Assembly (NCBI GenBank): GCA_003254925.1
Contig: QANZ01048027.1
Coordinates: 32,871-96,870 of the forward strand
Source: Chamaecrista fasciculata
Taxonomy: Eukaryota > Streptophyta > Magnoliopsida > Fabales > Fabaceae
Direction: 5' to 3'
Length of the DNA: 64,000 nucleotides
In this document: one piece after another, positions 49,448 to 60,273 of the stretch
Position numbering within the stretch: the stretch's first letter is position 1
How the letters are laid out: each line of letters opens with the position of its first letter
Notes under the pieces: model-generated
The model's input: only the letters and a program-made list of their open reading frames with translations
Databases searched by the model: none
Told to the model about the DNA's origin: nothing
Position numbers and translations under genes: made by a program

Positions 49448-49542
49448 AATCTCATCATGGCTCATTTACTAGGTAAAGCCTAATATTGAGTTTATTAAAT
49501 TTTTTATTTCGTATCTCTTGCAGGCTGTCTTTGTTTAAATGA
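45040..49542 (+). CDS. SVP-B: MIKC-type MADS-box factor, SVP/AGL24/DAM clade
   Basis: Eight exons: 45040-45221, 46146-46221, 47475-47536, 47766-47865, 48173-48214, 48896-48934, 49086-49201, 49524-49542. Phases agree and sum to 212 codons, 211 residues. The MADS domain starts [20 protein letters not shown], with [20 protein letters not shown]. The K domain contains [20 protein letters not shown] and [12 protein letters not shown], which is standard for the clade. The last small exon gives LRLGLSLFK, an EAR-like LxLxL repressor motif; without that splice (stop at 49209-49211) it would end LRLGLV. The ATG at 45040 is chosen because residues before it are not family-like. Transcription is likely from the CArG-containing promoter at 44.4 kb. 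Confidence 0.95.
46670..46830. mobile_element. Fold-back MITE in SVP-B intron 2
   Basis: GCTGAAGTAGGAAAGTGGTAAA and TTTACCACTTTCCTACTTC (shortened) face each other at 46684 and 46790, with AGATCTCAT repeated in inverted form inside. It is non-coding. Confidence 0.55.
49411..49445. repeat. (AT)n microsatellite in SVP-B last intron
   Basis: About 17 AT units. Similar shorter runs occur at 35146, 37349, 37659, 38541, 39964, 49011 and 63980. Confidence 0.9.
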
Positions 49543-49635
49543 AAACAAAAAGACGACCCAAATACTGTAGCTTCCATTCTTTCTGTCTAAATTAACTCAT
49601 TGTTGGAGTTTTTTTTTTTCCAATTTACATATGTA

Positions 49636-50105
49636 AATTTATATGGCAAAAGCACCTCCGAGCCTCCAAATTATAGGATAAGTTTCAGTTATACTTTTAA
49701 ATTTTTGGAATCGATTGTATTCTTAGAGTTTCATATTTTGCTCAATTGTACCCCCAAGGTCTAATGCCGTTTAAATCATTAACAGAAAATGTTGAAATCA
49801 TGTTGACGTTAATAGTTTTTTGGTATAATTGACAAAAAAATTTAGAAGTTTTGGCATACAATTGAAATGAATGTAAAAACTTTGAGGTACAATCAACGCC
49901 AAAATAAAGAAGAAAAAAAAAAGTCACTCACCACATTTCCATAGTGTCAGCATTTTTTGTTAATGTTTTTGACGGCATAGGTATTGGAGTATAATTGAGT
50001 CAAATATAAAAATTTGAGAGTATAATTGAATAAAAAAAATTAGGAGTATAACAAATATTTATTCTATAAATTGGAGATACCAAAGATGTTTTTGCCAATT
50101 TATAT
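49636..50105. mobile_element. Mutator-type MITE with 9-bp target duplication AATTTATAT
   Basis: Element 49645-50096 (452 bp) has ends GGCAAAAGCACCTCC and the complement of GGCAAAAACATCTTT. AATTTATAT lies exactly at 49636-49644 and 50097-50105. It is palindromic and non-coding. Confidence 0.85.
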
Positions 50106-51500
50106 GGAAATTAACTTTGGTGTGTAAGGAAGTGTTAGTTAAAATGCATGTGAGCATTAATAACAGTCATATACTCAAATATATATCCACGCTGTTACTG
50201 CTAGAATTGAATTTGACTGTAGATGCAGAAACTTCAATGCTAATGTAATATTGAAGAGTTGTTAGATTAACATTTATAACTATATAATATACACATCGAT
50301 CGTTCCTCTTCTTATATATACCTAAATGCAATGAAGGTTGATTAGGGATTGATCGTTGTTGATGTATATAATATGGAATGTGTTTTTATGTAACAGTTTG
50401 TAAAGATGGATCGAGGTTGATTGATAGAATTTTGGATAATTATATCTAAGGGATTTTGAGTACATAACTACATATGTAATTACCAAGTGAATATCATAAA
50501 TAATAATAATCAATAAATCCTTTCTTGTAATTAAAGAAAGAGTTTAAGGAAGAAAGGAACCTAAATTAAACTTACTTTTGATATAATTAAGAGTATCTAG
50601 AGGTCAGACGGGAATAATGACTAACCTCTTCATCATCGGTTCTTGGTAAACAATTGGACACATAATATTTTTATACTAAAAAAGGTAGGATTCGAACCTC
50701 CACCAATTAGTTATAAACAGTTAGATACATAATGTTTTTCATATTAAAAAAGGTGATATTCGAACCTCCACCAATTAGTTAAGGGACCAAGTAAAAAACT
50801 ACTAAACCACATTCATAATTAGTTATAAAATGAAATGAATGAAAATGAAAATGAAAAAGAAAAAGTAAAAAACCAACAAAATTCCCCTAGGGGTTTGGTC
50901 GTTTTGGAGGAGTGAGATGAGTGATAATAAAATAAATGAAAATGAAAAAGAAAAAGTAAAAAAGTCACTCGAGGAGTACGAGGGTACAAAAATATCATCA
51001 GATCAGACAGCAATGGAGACATGGGTCTCTCTGTACGGATATGTTAAAGTAGCATAACATCCATATCACCATAAATGCTCTCCTCTCCTTCACAACCTAC
51101 TCTCTTTACTTTTTCTATTATTATTCTTATTAACTTGGACACTTTTCTTTTTCCACAAATTACTCTTTTAGCCAATAAAATTTGACTAAGTTAATAAATT
51201 AACTCATACCCCATCACGTTGTAGGTTCGAATCTCACTAACAATATAAGAGTTTGATTGATAGATGATTTGTAAGTGTTGATAGAGCTTAGAGGCATATT
51301 TTGACCTTGATGAGCCCTTAGGATCCAACTTACTTAAATTGTTTTTTTTTTAAATGGCTTTTTTATTCTTAAATTTATGATTATTATTTTATTTCTATTG
51401 ATATATTTATTAAGATATATATATATATAAAAGAGAGAGAAGTTGTCTAAATTAAATGAGTTAGTGTATGATCCAACTTAGGAATTGCATGCAATCTATG

Positions 51501-51816
51501 AAGCATGGGCATTGACATGGATACGGGACACGAAACGGACACGGACACAGCGACACTTCAAACTCTCAAAATTACGCGACACGACATAGCATATATTTAT
51601 ATATATAAATAATTAAATATTCATAATTTTTAATGAAAAAATTAAAAATTACAATTTTTATTCATAATATATGTCATATCTATTATTATTTTATCTTGCC
51701 TATCATGTTAAAGTTACAAAAAATTGATTTATATTCTAAAATTTATGGATATGTGTCGTGTCGGTGTCATACGAGTGTCGGACACTGACACGTGTCTGAC
51801 ACGGCGACACGCCTTN
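51501..51816. mobile_element. Fold-back MITE rich in GACAC, ending at an N
   Basis: The left arm (ACGGGACACGAAACGGACAC) and right arm (GTGTCTGACACGGCGACACG) are imperfect complements. An N at 51816 sits at its right end, so the far end may be lost in an assembly gap. A related fragment lies at 18166-18265. Confidence 0.5.
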
Positions 51817-53025
51817 AAAAGAATTGTGGATTAAAATAAAATAAAAAAATAATTTAATTTTCTTTTGTGCACGTTAAGAACGATGTTATGATTCTTTTAT
51901 GATCTTATCCTACGTCTTGGGACATTATTGGTTGGTTCATGTAATTTTCTGTGGATCACATACAGTGCCTGCACCAACTTCCTCAATAAACCATTAACAC
52001 AGGAAATGATGTAAGAACTAAGTGGATATAAATGGATTCAATTTTTTTAATTTGGAAAAAAATAGATAAAGATATTTTTTAGATTCTGGGTATGTAATAG
52101 ATAAAGATATTAAAATGAGAGATATAAGAAAAAGAAAATAATTAAATATATATAGTCCATATATTATTAATTTATTTACATATATTTTAGAAACTATATA
52201 TCTACCTCTCACTCTTATTTTGAAAACTCTAAATCTAAATCGAAATTAGATATTTATTGATGGGTAGGGCAAGTTAAATGTTTTTTTCCGTGAATATAAT
52301 ATAAGTTTGACCATGAAACATGTTATCCATCTATCGAAACTCAATTTGACATCATTTAATTTATTTATGATTTCAAAGTATTCGTAAAAAGAATTATAAC
52401 TTTAAATTTATTGTATTTAAACTTGAAACGAAATATATATGATCACATTCAATTTTTTTTAAACTAATTTAAAAAATTATAAGAATGTGTAAAATCAATA
52501 TGAAAAAAAAATATAAGGGATCAATTTGAAGTTTTGACCTTTTATTTATTAGAGGAAAAAAAAAAAGCAAAACACACAAATATATATATATATATTTGTC
52601 AGAAATATAAATATTTCATTCATAGGAAAATAGCACAAGACTATACATTATGAATTTATGGAGACTTAAATAAAGTATAGATCTAATAATATAAACATAA
52701 CCTTACGCTCCTAACATTATGTATAGGAGAAGAAAAGAAAATCTACACAATACACTTAACAAATAAAATTAGATCAAACTCCCCTACAACAAAAATATAA
52801 AGTACTATTTGTGCATGTGTTGTTTGAAGGTTGCGCTGTGTCATCATCATTTTCGTGAACAGAAGGTGCATAGATGAGTCTGGTCCCAACTTCAATTTCA
52901 ATCTGACATTCTATATGAGGAATCAATGCAATACTCTCTCGCCCTCTGTATTAGGTTTTCATTTTAAACAATTGAACCATTGAATATTTTGATTTTTATA
53001 TTTTTATTGATATAAAAACTTAACA

Positions 53026-53566
53026 GAAAAAAAGGTAAAAGTATTCATTTCGTCCTCAAACTTTACACCTGTTGTCAATTTCGTCCCTAATCTTTCTTTG
53101 CTCTCAATTTCGTCCCCAAACTTTACACATGCTATCAATTTCGTCCCAATATTTTTTTGCTGTCAATTTCGTCCCTAATCTTTCACATTTTGGTCAATTT
53201 TATCCTTTGATTTTACTTTAGCCAAATATTGACGACAAAATCTATGTGGCTAACGATATATAATGTAAAATTGATAGAAAAAGAAACTCAAATCCTAACT
53301 TAGATTCAAAAACAGGATGTAGTCTGTCGTTAATCTATTAAAATAAGTTAGTCAAAGGATAAAATTCACGAAAATGTGAAAGATCGGGGACGAAATTGAT
53401 AATTGATGTAAAGTTTGGAGACGAAATTGACAACAAAAAAAGATTGGGGAAGAAATTGACAGCTTGTGTAAAGTTTGGGACGAAGTTGACAACAAAAAAG
53501 TTTAGGAACGAAATTGACAGTTGATATAAAATTTGGGGACGAAATTAATTCTTTTGCCGAAAAAAA
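53026..53566. mobile_element. Fold-back MITE with repeated TTTCGTCC
   Basis: Element 53034-53558 begins GGTAAAAGTATTCATTTCGTCC (first 20 bases diagnostic) and ends with its complement. Each arm holds several TCAATTTCGTCCC units. GAAAAAAA flanks both ends and may be the target duplication. Confidence 0.65.
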
Positions 53567-53694
53567 TGTTCAAGGAAAATCAAATCCAACCAAAATGATA
53601 GTTTCTTATAGAATAATGAATTTAGGTCAGATAGAGATATCTGAATTTATTAGGAGTACTTGACAATATCTCTAATGATTTTTTTTTTAATATT

Positions 53695-54048
53695 TATGTG
53701 AAAGTGTAAACTTGATCTTATATATTTTGTTTAATTCTCAATTTAGTCTTATATTATTTTTTATTGCACTTTTGGTCTCATATGTTTTACTCAAGTCTCA
53801 ATTTGGTCTTATATCTTTTTTTGTTGCACTTTTAGTCCCATATTTTTTGGTCATGTTGTAGAGTTTGTCTCATATCTTTGCAAAATATTCTATATTGTGA
53901 GACTTATGAAGGAATGTTTTGCAATGATATGGGATCAAATTGGTTTTTTTTTTAAGATATGGGACTAAAAGTGTGACAAAAAAGGATATAGGACCATATT
54001 ATAAACTAAGCGAAAGATATAAGACCAAATTTATACTTTGACGTAATA
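53695..54048. mobile_element. Fold-back MITE (GGTCCCATATCTTT family), copy 2
   Basis: Same arm words as 40747-41120 (TTGCACTTTTGGTC, ATATCTTT), more diverged. No clear target duplication. Confidence 0.5.
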
Positions 54049-54364
54049 TTTATTTTTTATATTTATAAAACGATTCAATTTTTACCTTAATATTTATATC
54101 ATATGATTTTTTTATGAAATTATCTAACATACTTTGTCATCTTAAAATTTATTTAATAAAATTATCAACTTTAAAAATCAATATTTTATTTGTAAAACAC
54201 GAAACAAATTATAAACAACACATTAGCGAGGCTTCAAAAGTCAAAACGTCATGCGTACGTGTACATTTTCCGGCCAAAGAACTACATGTACATTTATAAT
54301 AAATCAAATATTCATTAAATAGTCAATAATATCACATAATAATTATTGGAAATAATGACAAATT

Positions 54365-54593
54365 AAAATATGAAGATAACGCATTAACAAGTGTTTGGTG
54401 TAGTGGTTAGCGAGCTACACCCTAGGTGAGAGGACTCAGATTCGATCTCTATAGTCGATATTGTTGAGAGGGCACAACTGTTTCGTCTTTGTTGCCCAAA
54501 TAATGAGATTAGTCTTCAATTAGACCGTTACACAGATAGGTGGGGATAACCATGACATTATCTAAAAAAATATGAAGATAACGTTATAGTTTA
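54365..54593 (+). mobile_element. tRNA-derived SINE with 17-bp target duplication
   Basis: Element 54382-54576 contains an A-box-like GTGTAGTGGTTAGCGAG, a B-box-like GATTCGATCTC and an A-rich 3' end. AAAATATGAAGATAACG lies exactly at 54365-54381 and 54577-54593. It is not a functional tRNA gene, because no cloverleaf closes after the B-box. Confidence 0.9.
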
Positions 54594-54926
54594 TAAAATA
54601 AAATAATATAAAAAATTAACATAAATAAATATAAATTGAATTATTGTTGAAGAAAAGATGAAATTGGATTAGAAAAGATAAAAATAATCTTAAATTCTTA
54701 ATTAATTATTTTTTTTGTTATCCACTCTGTATCCAAAGTTTTGTCTAATTGTCTTGATTAGTCCATATTCGACCTGCATCACGCCCATAGTTATAGTATT
54801 AGAGTCTTTCAACAAATATGCCTCTATTCACAGATAAATCATCACAAACTCAAAATTTTATTTAAGTAAATATTAATTAAGCCTCTGACCACTTTAACCA
54901 ATGTCTTTTTATTGATGTTTTGCTTA

Positions 54927-55126
54927 TCGGATCTAGATCCTCTGCATTTGCTCTCTATATTTTTTAGTGTATTTTAGAGAGATAAAGGAAGGTGTAGAGA
55001 AAAAAGTATAGATCTCATGAAATAATTAATGTATAAGATTTACACTTTTTCTCTATATTTATTCTTTCATTTCTCTAAATTCTACAAAAATATAGAAAAT
55101 AAAAATGCAAAAGATCCCCTACTCTA
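54927..55126. mobile_element. Fold-back MITE
   Basis: GGATCTAGATCCTCTGCATTT (first 20 bases) at the left pairs loosely with AAATGCAAAAGATCC at the right. The AGAGAGATAAAGGAA and TTCATTTCTCTAAAT arms lie inside. Confidence 0.45.
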
Positions 55127-56587
55127 GCCAAGTTGAGCCTCTTCTTGTATATATATAAATTCACACTGACAAATTGACAATATTGGTAAGGACCACTATT
55201 TTTTTCCCCTAAAGGACCACTTTATTTCTGTGGTCCTGTGGATCATTGAATTTTTGGAAATATAGTATATACTAAATAAAGTAGCCATTATGTTAGTTTT
55301 TTTAAAAAGTAATATTGGAACAAATTTTACTATTTTTTAAATGACTAGTAAGAAATTCATGTTCATATATAGTATTTATTAACGATTTTTGTATGTATTT
55401 AGATGCATATTAATAATATCTTAAAAATATTTTAGTCAAAACATAGTGTCTTCTTAAACTATAAATATACTAAAACAGTACACTACAATTTAAATGATTT
55501 TTATTTTACTGAAATTAAAAAATAATGAAAAGTTATTTAGATTTTTTTACTTTTCTATCTTTACTCCCTCATTATTTTGTGTAAGAATTTTTTTCTTTAA
55601 TATATTATGTATATATATATATATTTATTAATTATATATAATTTTAAAATCCAATAAAAGATTTAAAATCGTATATAATATAGGTGTTGTCAAAACTTGT
55701 CTACATACATAATTATCTCAAATATAACATTCTACAAATGCCATCATTTGAATTTGAAGGAGTTCATATAAATTGCATTGTTTTTGTGATGAAAAAAAAA
55801 GGGTAATAGTACGAGGACTTCAGGTTCTTAATTTAGAATTTGACTTTCATCATTATTATTTTCTCTCAAGTTCCAATAATACTATCAAAAATAAAAATAA
55901 AAATGAAAAATTAGATACATGAATTGAGGAGTACGGAGAAGAAAGAAAATAGAATGTCTGATGAGATAATTGCTAGCTATGTGATGTACATGCATATAAT
56001 TTGAGATAATTGCTAGCAGGATATATTTAAACCTGAATTGAGATATAAGTAGACATTTAAAATAATTTATATGTATCAAAATCTTCAACCATGATATACA
56101 TGCATGTATGTAATTTGAGTTTTATTTTTGGATTTCGGGGTTCGTCCATTGCTCTACTATACCAAAAATAAGATATATTAAAAATAAAAATATAATAAAG
56201 TAAATAAAAGATTCGAGGTGTAGATAAAAACAAAATAAATAACACACAAATTTGGGTGACCCCAACAATGAATTATGAATTTATGATAGATATATCCCTT
56301 CGCTCTCTCACCACGTTGAGCACGGTGTGGACTGTGTGGAGGAGTCACTATTTCTATAATAGACATGAAAATGATACATACTTTTTATACAACATGTCCC
56401 TGCATGCCAAGCACATTTTTATAAATTACTACTACTCATCAATTACAATGATCCAAATATATTGATGAGACATTTGATTTGTGTCTCATCAACATATTTT
56501 TCTTCAGCCAATTTTATGATTATCTCTCTTATAAAATTCTTTGAACTCAAATAAAAATTACTTATTGTTTAAAAAAAATCTTGTTGG

Positions 56588-56815
56588 ATGTGTGGTCATA
56601 CTATTAAAGATAAGATCATATGGTAAAAAATTCTATAATCCAGGGAAGGGGAAGATCTAAGAAGTTAAATTAAAACTATTCAAGAAACTATCCAAAAAGA
56701 TCTATCCATCAATAACTTTACGGTTGACATGTGCAAAGATAAAACACGTTGGTTTCAATTGATTTATGTAGCCGATCCCATCTAATGAAATTAGACTTTG
56801 GTTGTTGTTGGTGTT
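56588..56815 (+). mobile_element. LINE 3' relic, plus strand
   Basis: It reads MCGHTIKDKI, then after a deletion GRGRSKK. These are the MCGHT..KDKI and RGRPKK words at the C-terminal end of plant LINE reverse transcriptase proteins. A (GTT)n tail, GGTTGTTGTTGGTG, ends it. The element is truncated and dead. Confidence 0.7.
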
Positions 56816-58667
56816 TAGAAATAATCTTGTGGTCTCAATGAATTTCCATTTTTATATATAAAAAAAAAGAATAACTGAAATAAGTTTTTCTTCTACTAAC
56901 AAAATGGTTTTTTTATACATACGGGCTACGGCTTCATTCAAATTCAAATTGTTATATTTAAGAAACCTAGCTGATTATTTTTCAATTATTTTAGATTTGA
57001 CATGACTTTTTATATTTCATTGTCGCTGTAAAAAGAAAATAAGTTTTTTTTTTATTGTACAATTAATGTAGATAGTTTTCCCTTTTAAGATAGTCACTTT
57101 CTCTCCAACAATAAAGTTGGTCACTGCCTACTGCTCGGACAGTGGCCTCTCATAATTAAGTAGTCACATGAGTACGAGAGAGCATCAACAACTGGCTCAC
57201 CATGTCGCCACTCATTTTTCTTCTGTTTTTTTTATAGACAAATTAAAGTTTTTTAGAGATGAAAACCTCAAATTGGTCCCAGATATCTTGGATAGATTTC
57301 AAGTTGATTTTAAATATTTCATTGGTTTCAATAGTCTTATACATTTTTGTAATTTCTTAAGTTATAATTAGTCTGAAATTAATGATATTTCTCTTGTTTT
57401 CAGTTCAAAATACGAAGAATTTAGAGTTACAAGTTACTTTTAACAAGCACTTCAAATTCTTTATCGGCCGTCAACAAACAAGGTTAAATCAAATCCTGAA
57501 AGTTAATTGTTTGTTTCACAGTCAAATAAAGTGAAATTAATTATATCTCTCTTATTTCAAATTTAAATACGATAATATCAAAACTATATATATGTGTTAG
57601 CTTTTGGAGATAGTGTTTTCTTTGCCCAATTAAGATATTGACAAATATGGTCAAATCTTGTCTGAGAAGTTGGTTTTGGACAACTTTAAAAAATTATAAA
57701 AATATGTAAGACTAATTTAAAAAAAATAAAAAATTTAAAATCATTTTAAAATCTACGAATAATTTGAGATTTTGACTTTTTTTTATCTCTAAATTAAACT
57801 TTACGTTAAATCTTAAGCCTTTCTTTTCGTGTAACTAGTATGTCACCCGTGCGTTCGCACGGGTTCTCTGATTTTTGTACATACCAGCACACATATATTG
57901 ATAACACTGATATTAACATACATTGCACATATTATATTAGTAGCAACAATGTATATTAGCCTCCATCATAACTTTATATCTTTTTATTAGACTCAAGGTC
58001 ATATACTAAAATATAACTGTGTTAACCTAACTAACTAAAGATAAATGATTATGTAACTTTATTTTTTAAAATAAATGTTGAGACAATATTAAGTATAAAA
58101 AATTGAGGTGGTGGGTTGGTTTGATAATTTAAGACCTGATTTGAGTTTGTTTACATCTGACTTAAACATTTGTTCTGAAAGACGTTTCATAATATCAGAG
58201 ATAATATTACCTAAATATAAAATTCACTTGAATTTATCTTTTCAACGATCATTATTAAACTTAAAAAACTAAGCATATCTTTCAATTTCTAATTAAATCT
58301 TTGAACCTTTAATAATTTTTATATTTAACGACTATATAATGAGGTAATGTTTGGGGTTAAAATTATACTTTTTACCTAAAATAATTAATGAAAGAATTTT
58401 ATTTTGTGTAAAATATTTATCTTAATTATCAAAATTTTAATTGAAAAAAAATCAAATGTTATATTTTTTTTTTTCAAATACACCATTTAAGTGTCAATTG
58501 TTAACACCTACTTCCTTGTTGATTTACAGGTACATCAATTGATGAAACGATTGACTAAATAATTTTAAATTATTTCTTATGGAAAAAAAATAATTTTAAA
58601 TTATTCCATATATATCTAAAGTCAAGAATGGTATCTTTAACATCCTATGCAGAATTGATAAAATTAA

Positions 58668-59047
58668 ACAACAACAACAACTAAAGTCTTTTTTTACTAG
58701 GTGAGGTCAGCTTTATCGATCAACCGAGGCTAACACGTTTTATCCTTGTACATGTCAATCATTAAGGTTATTGATAGATAAATCTTTTCAAATAATTTCA
58801 TGGATAATTTTCTTTGGTCTTCCCCTTACCCGAGTTATAAGATAATTATCAACTATTTGATCAACTCTGCGTATCGAGATCTCCATAGGTTTTCTTTGTA
58901 CAAGTCTGAACCACCTAAAGCGTGTTCCAACCAATTTGTCTACGATGAGTGTTACTCCAACTTCCTCTCTAATAATCTCATTACTAATCTTATCTTTTAT
59001 AGTATGACTACACATCTATCGAGACATTCTTATCTCAGTCACATTGA
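58668..59047 (-). mobile_element. LINE 3' relic, minus strand
   Basis: The minus strand encodes about 75 residues with MCSHTIKDKI, LVGTRFRWFRLVQR and RVRGRPKK, which is the C-terminal end of a LINE reverse transcriptase. After its stop comes about 120 bp of tail ending in (GTT)n (seen as CAACAACAACAA at 58668). The 5' part is absent. Related to the plus-strand relic at 56588-56815. Confidence 0.8.
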
Positions 59048-59360
59048 ATAGATAAAATTAAAAACTTAACTAAATTACTTAGTTTATGAGTTATACTATG
59101 TATGAGTCATCATTAATTTGAATAGTAATCAAATTTTAAATGTTTTAGAGGCATGGATGAGTGTACGGATTTAATAAGATTAAATAATAAATGCTTTTCG
59201 AACTGCATAAAAAATGGGGAAGAAAAAAGTATATATAAAGAAAAAGGTTGTCGTTGTAGAAAACAAGATATATCCTTAGTTTTCTCTACTTTTATTCCTT
59301 CGATCGGTTCTTTAATATTATTAAATAATAATAGTGGCTACAGGGAAAACGTCAACTTGG

Positions 59361-59370
59361 CCATAAAAGG
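59361..59370 (+). promoter_or_regulatory. CArG box upstream of SVP-C
   Basis: CCATAAAAGG in the context CTTGGCCATAAAAGGAAA, 913 bp before the ATG and 216 bp before the likely 5' UTR intron donor. Confidence 0.7.
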
Positions 59371-60273
59371 AAAAACATATATCTGAATTTCCTTTAAATA
59401 GCTATCCATCAACTTGTACGAACCAGTGAGAGATGATTGAAGAAGAAGCACAAAGAAAGCAAGAAAGAAAGGAATAAGAGAGAGAGAGAGAGAGATATGG
59501 CTTGCTAAAATATTCAGAAATCTCTCCCTTATATTCTTCTTCTTCTTCGCTTTCCCATCTATACCATTTCTAGCAGGTAGGGTTTCTTATTTTCGTAACC
59601 TTCATCTTAAACTTTCTTCTCTTAAAAATGCTTTTTCTGCAGTTCTTTTTTTTTTTTTAAATTAGCGAATTCCCTTTTTTTTCTGTTTCTCTTTCAATTT
59701 TCCATGTATAAAAGTTTATAAAATTTCTTACTATATATTTATATATCTTATAGTGTTTAGCGTCAAGATTTCTACTTAGCTTGGTGAGTTTGAGAGAGAG
59801 AGAGAGAGAGAGTTTAAAATTACCAGTAAGTCAGTACTGCTACTATAATCAATATCTGAAGGTAGTTTAAATTTCTAGTTACTTCTTCCAAGATTAACTA
59901 ATTAACTAATGGATAATCTCTCTTGCTAGTTAATTAATGTATACATTTATTATTTGTACACCCTCCTGAAGTCCAGAATCTGATTCTGATCCGCTGGTTG
60001 GTTAAATTCTTTGTTGGATTTTGTGAAGAATATGAAATAGATCTCAATTTCTGTGTGTCATGTGAAACCCACTAGTTTTTCCATATAGTGAGCATAAAAT
60101 AAAAATAAAAAATAAATATACTAGATTTTTGTTTTTGCAAGTTGGTATATATATATATGTGTGTAATTTTCAAAATTCAGAGTATATGTATAATTTAGTA
60201 AATAGTAATAAATGTGATTTGAATAAGGGTGATTAATTTAGATGGAGGAATTGAATTGAAGGAGGAAAATAAA

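Larger units (their letters stand above)
50106..54364. other. Gene-free repeat-rich intergenic region
   Basis: Contains two direct copies of GGTATTCGAACCTCCACC-like SINE sequence in reverse orientation (50682-50784, 64-bp period), GAAAATGAAAATGAAA runs (50835, 50936), another B-box GGTTCGAATCTC (51233) and fold-back MITEs listed separately. No gene is supported. Confidence 0.5.
55127..60273. other. Intergenic before SVP-C
   Basis: AT-rich with two LINE relics (56588-56815, plus; 58668-59047, minus), an old fold-back fragment around 57240-57780, and then the SVP-C promoter (CArG at 59361, GA-rich leader, likely 5' UTR intron from donor 59577). A short upstream frame (ATG 60241, five codons) sits just before the main ATG. 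No other gene is supported. Confidence 0.55.

Noticed and set aside
54395..54460. tRNA gene
   Set aside because: A- and B-box-like words are present but there is no cloverleaf, and the flanking 17-bp duplication identifies a SINE.
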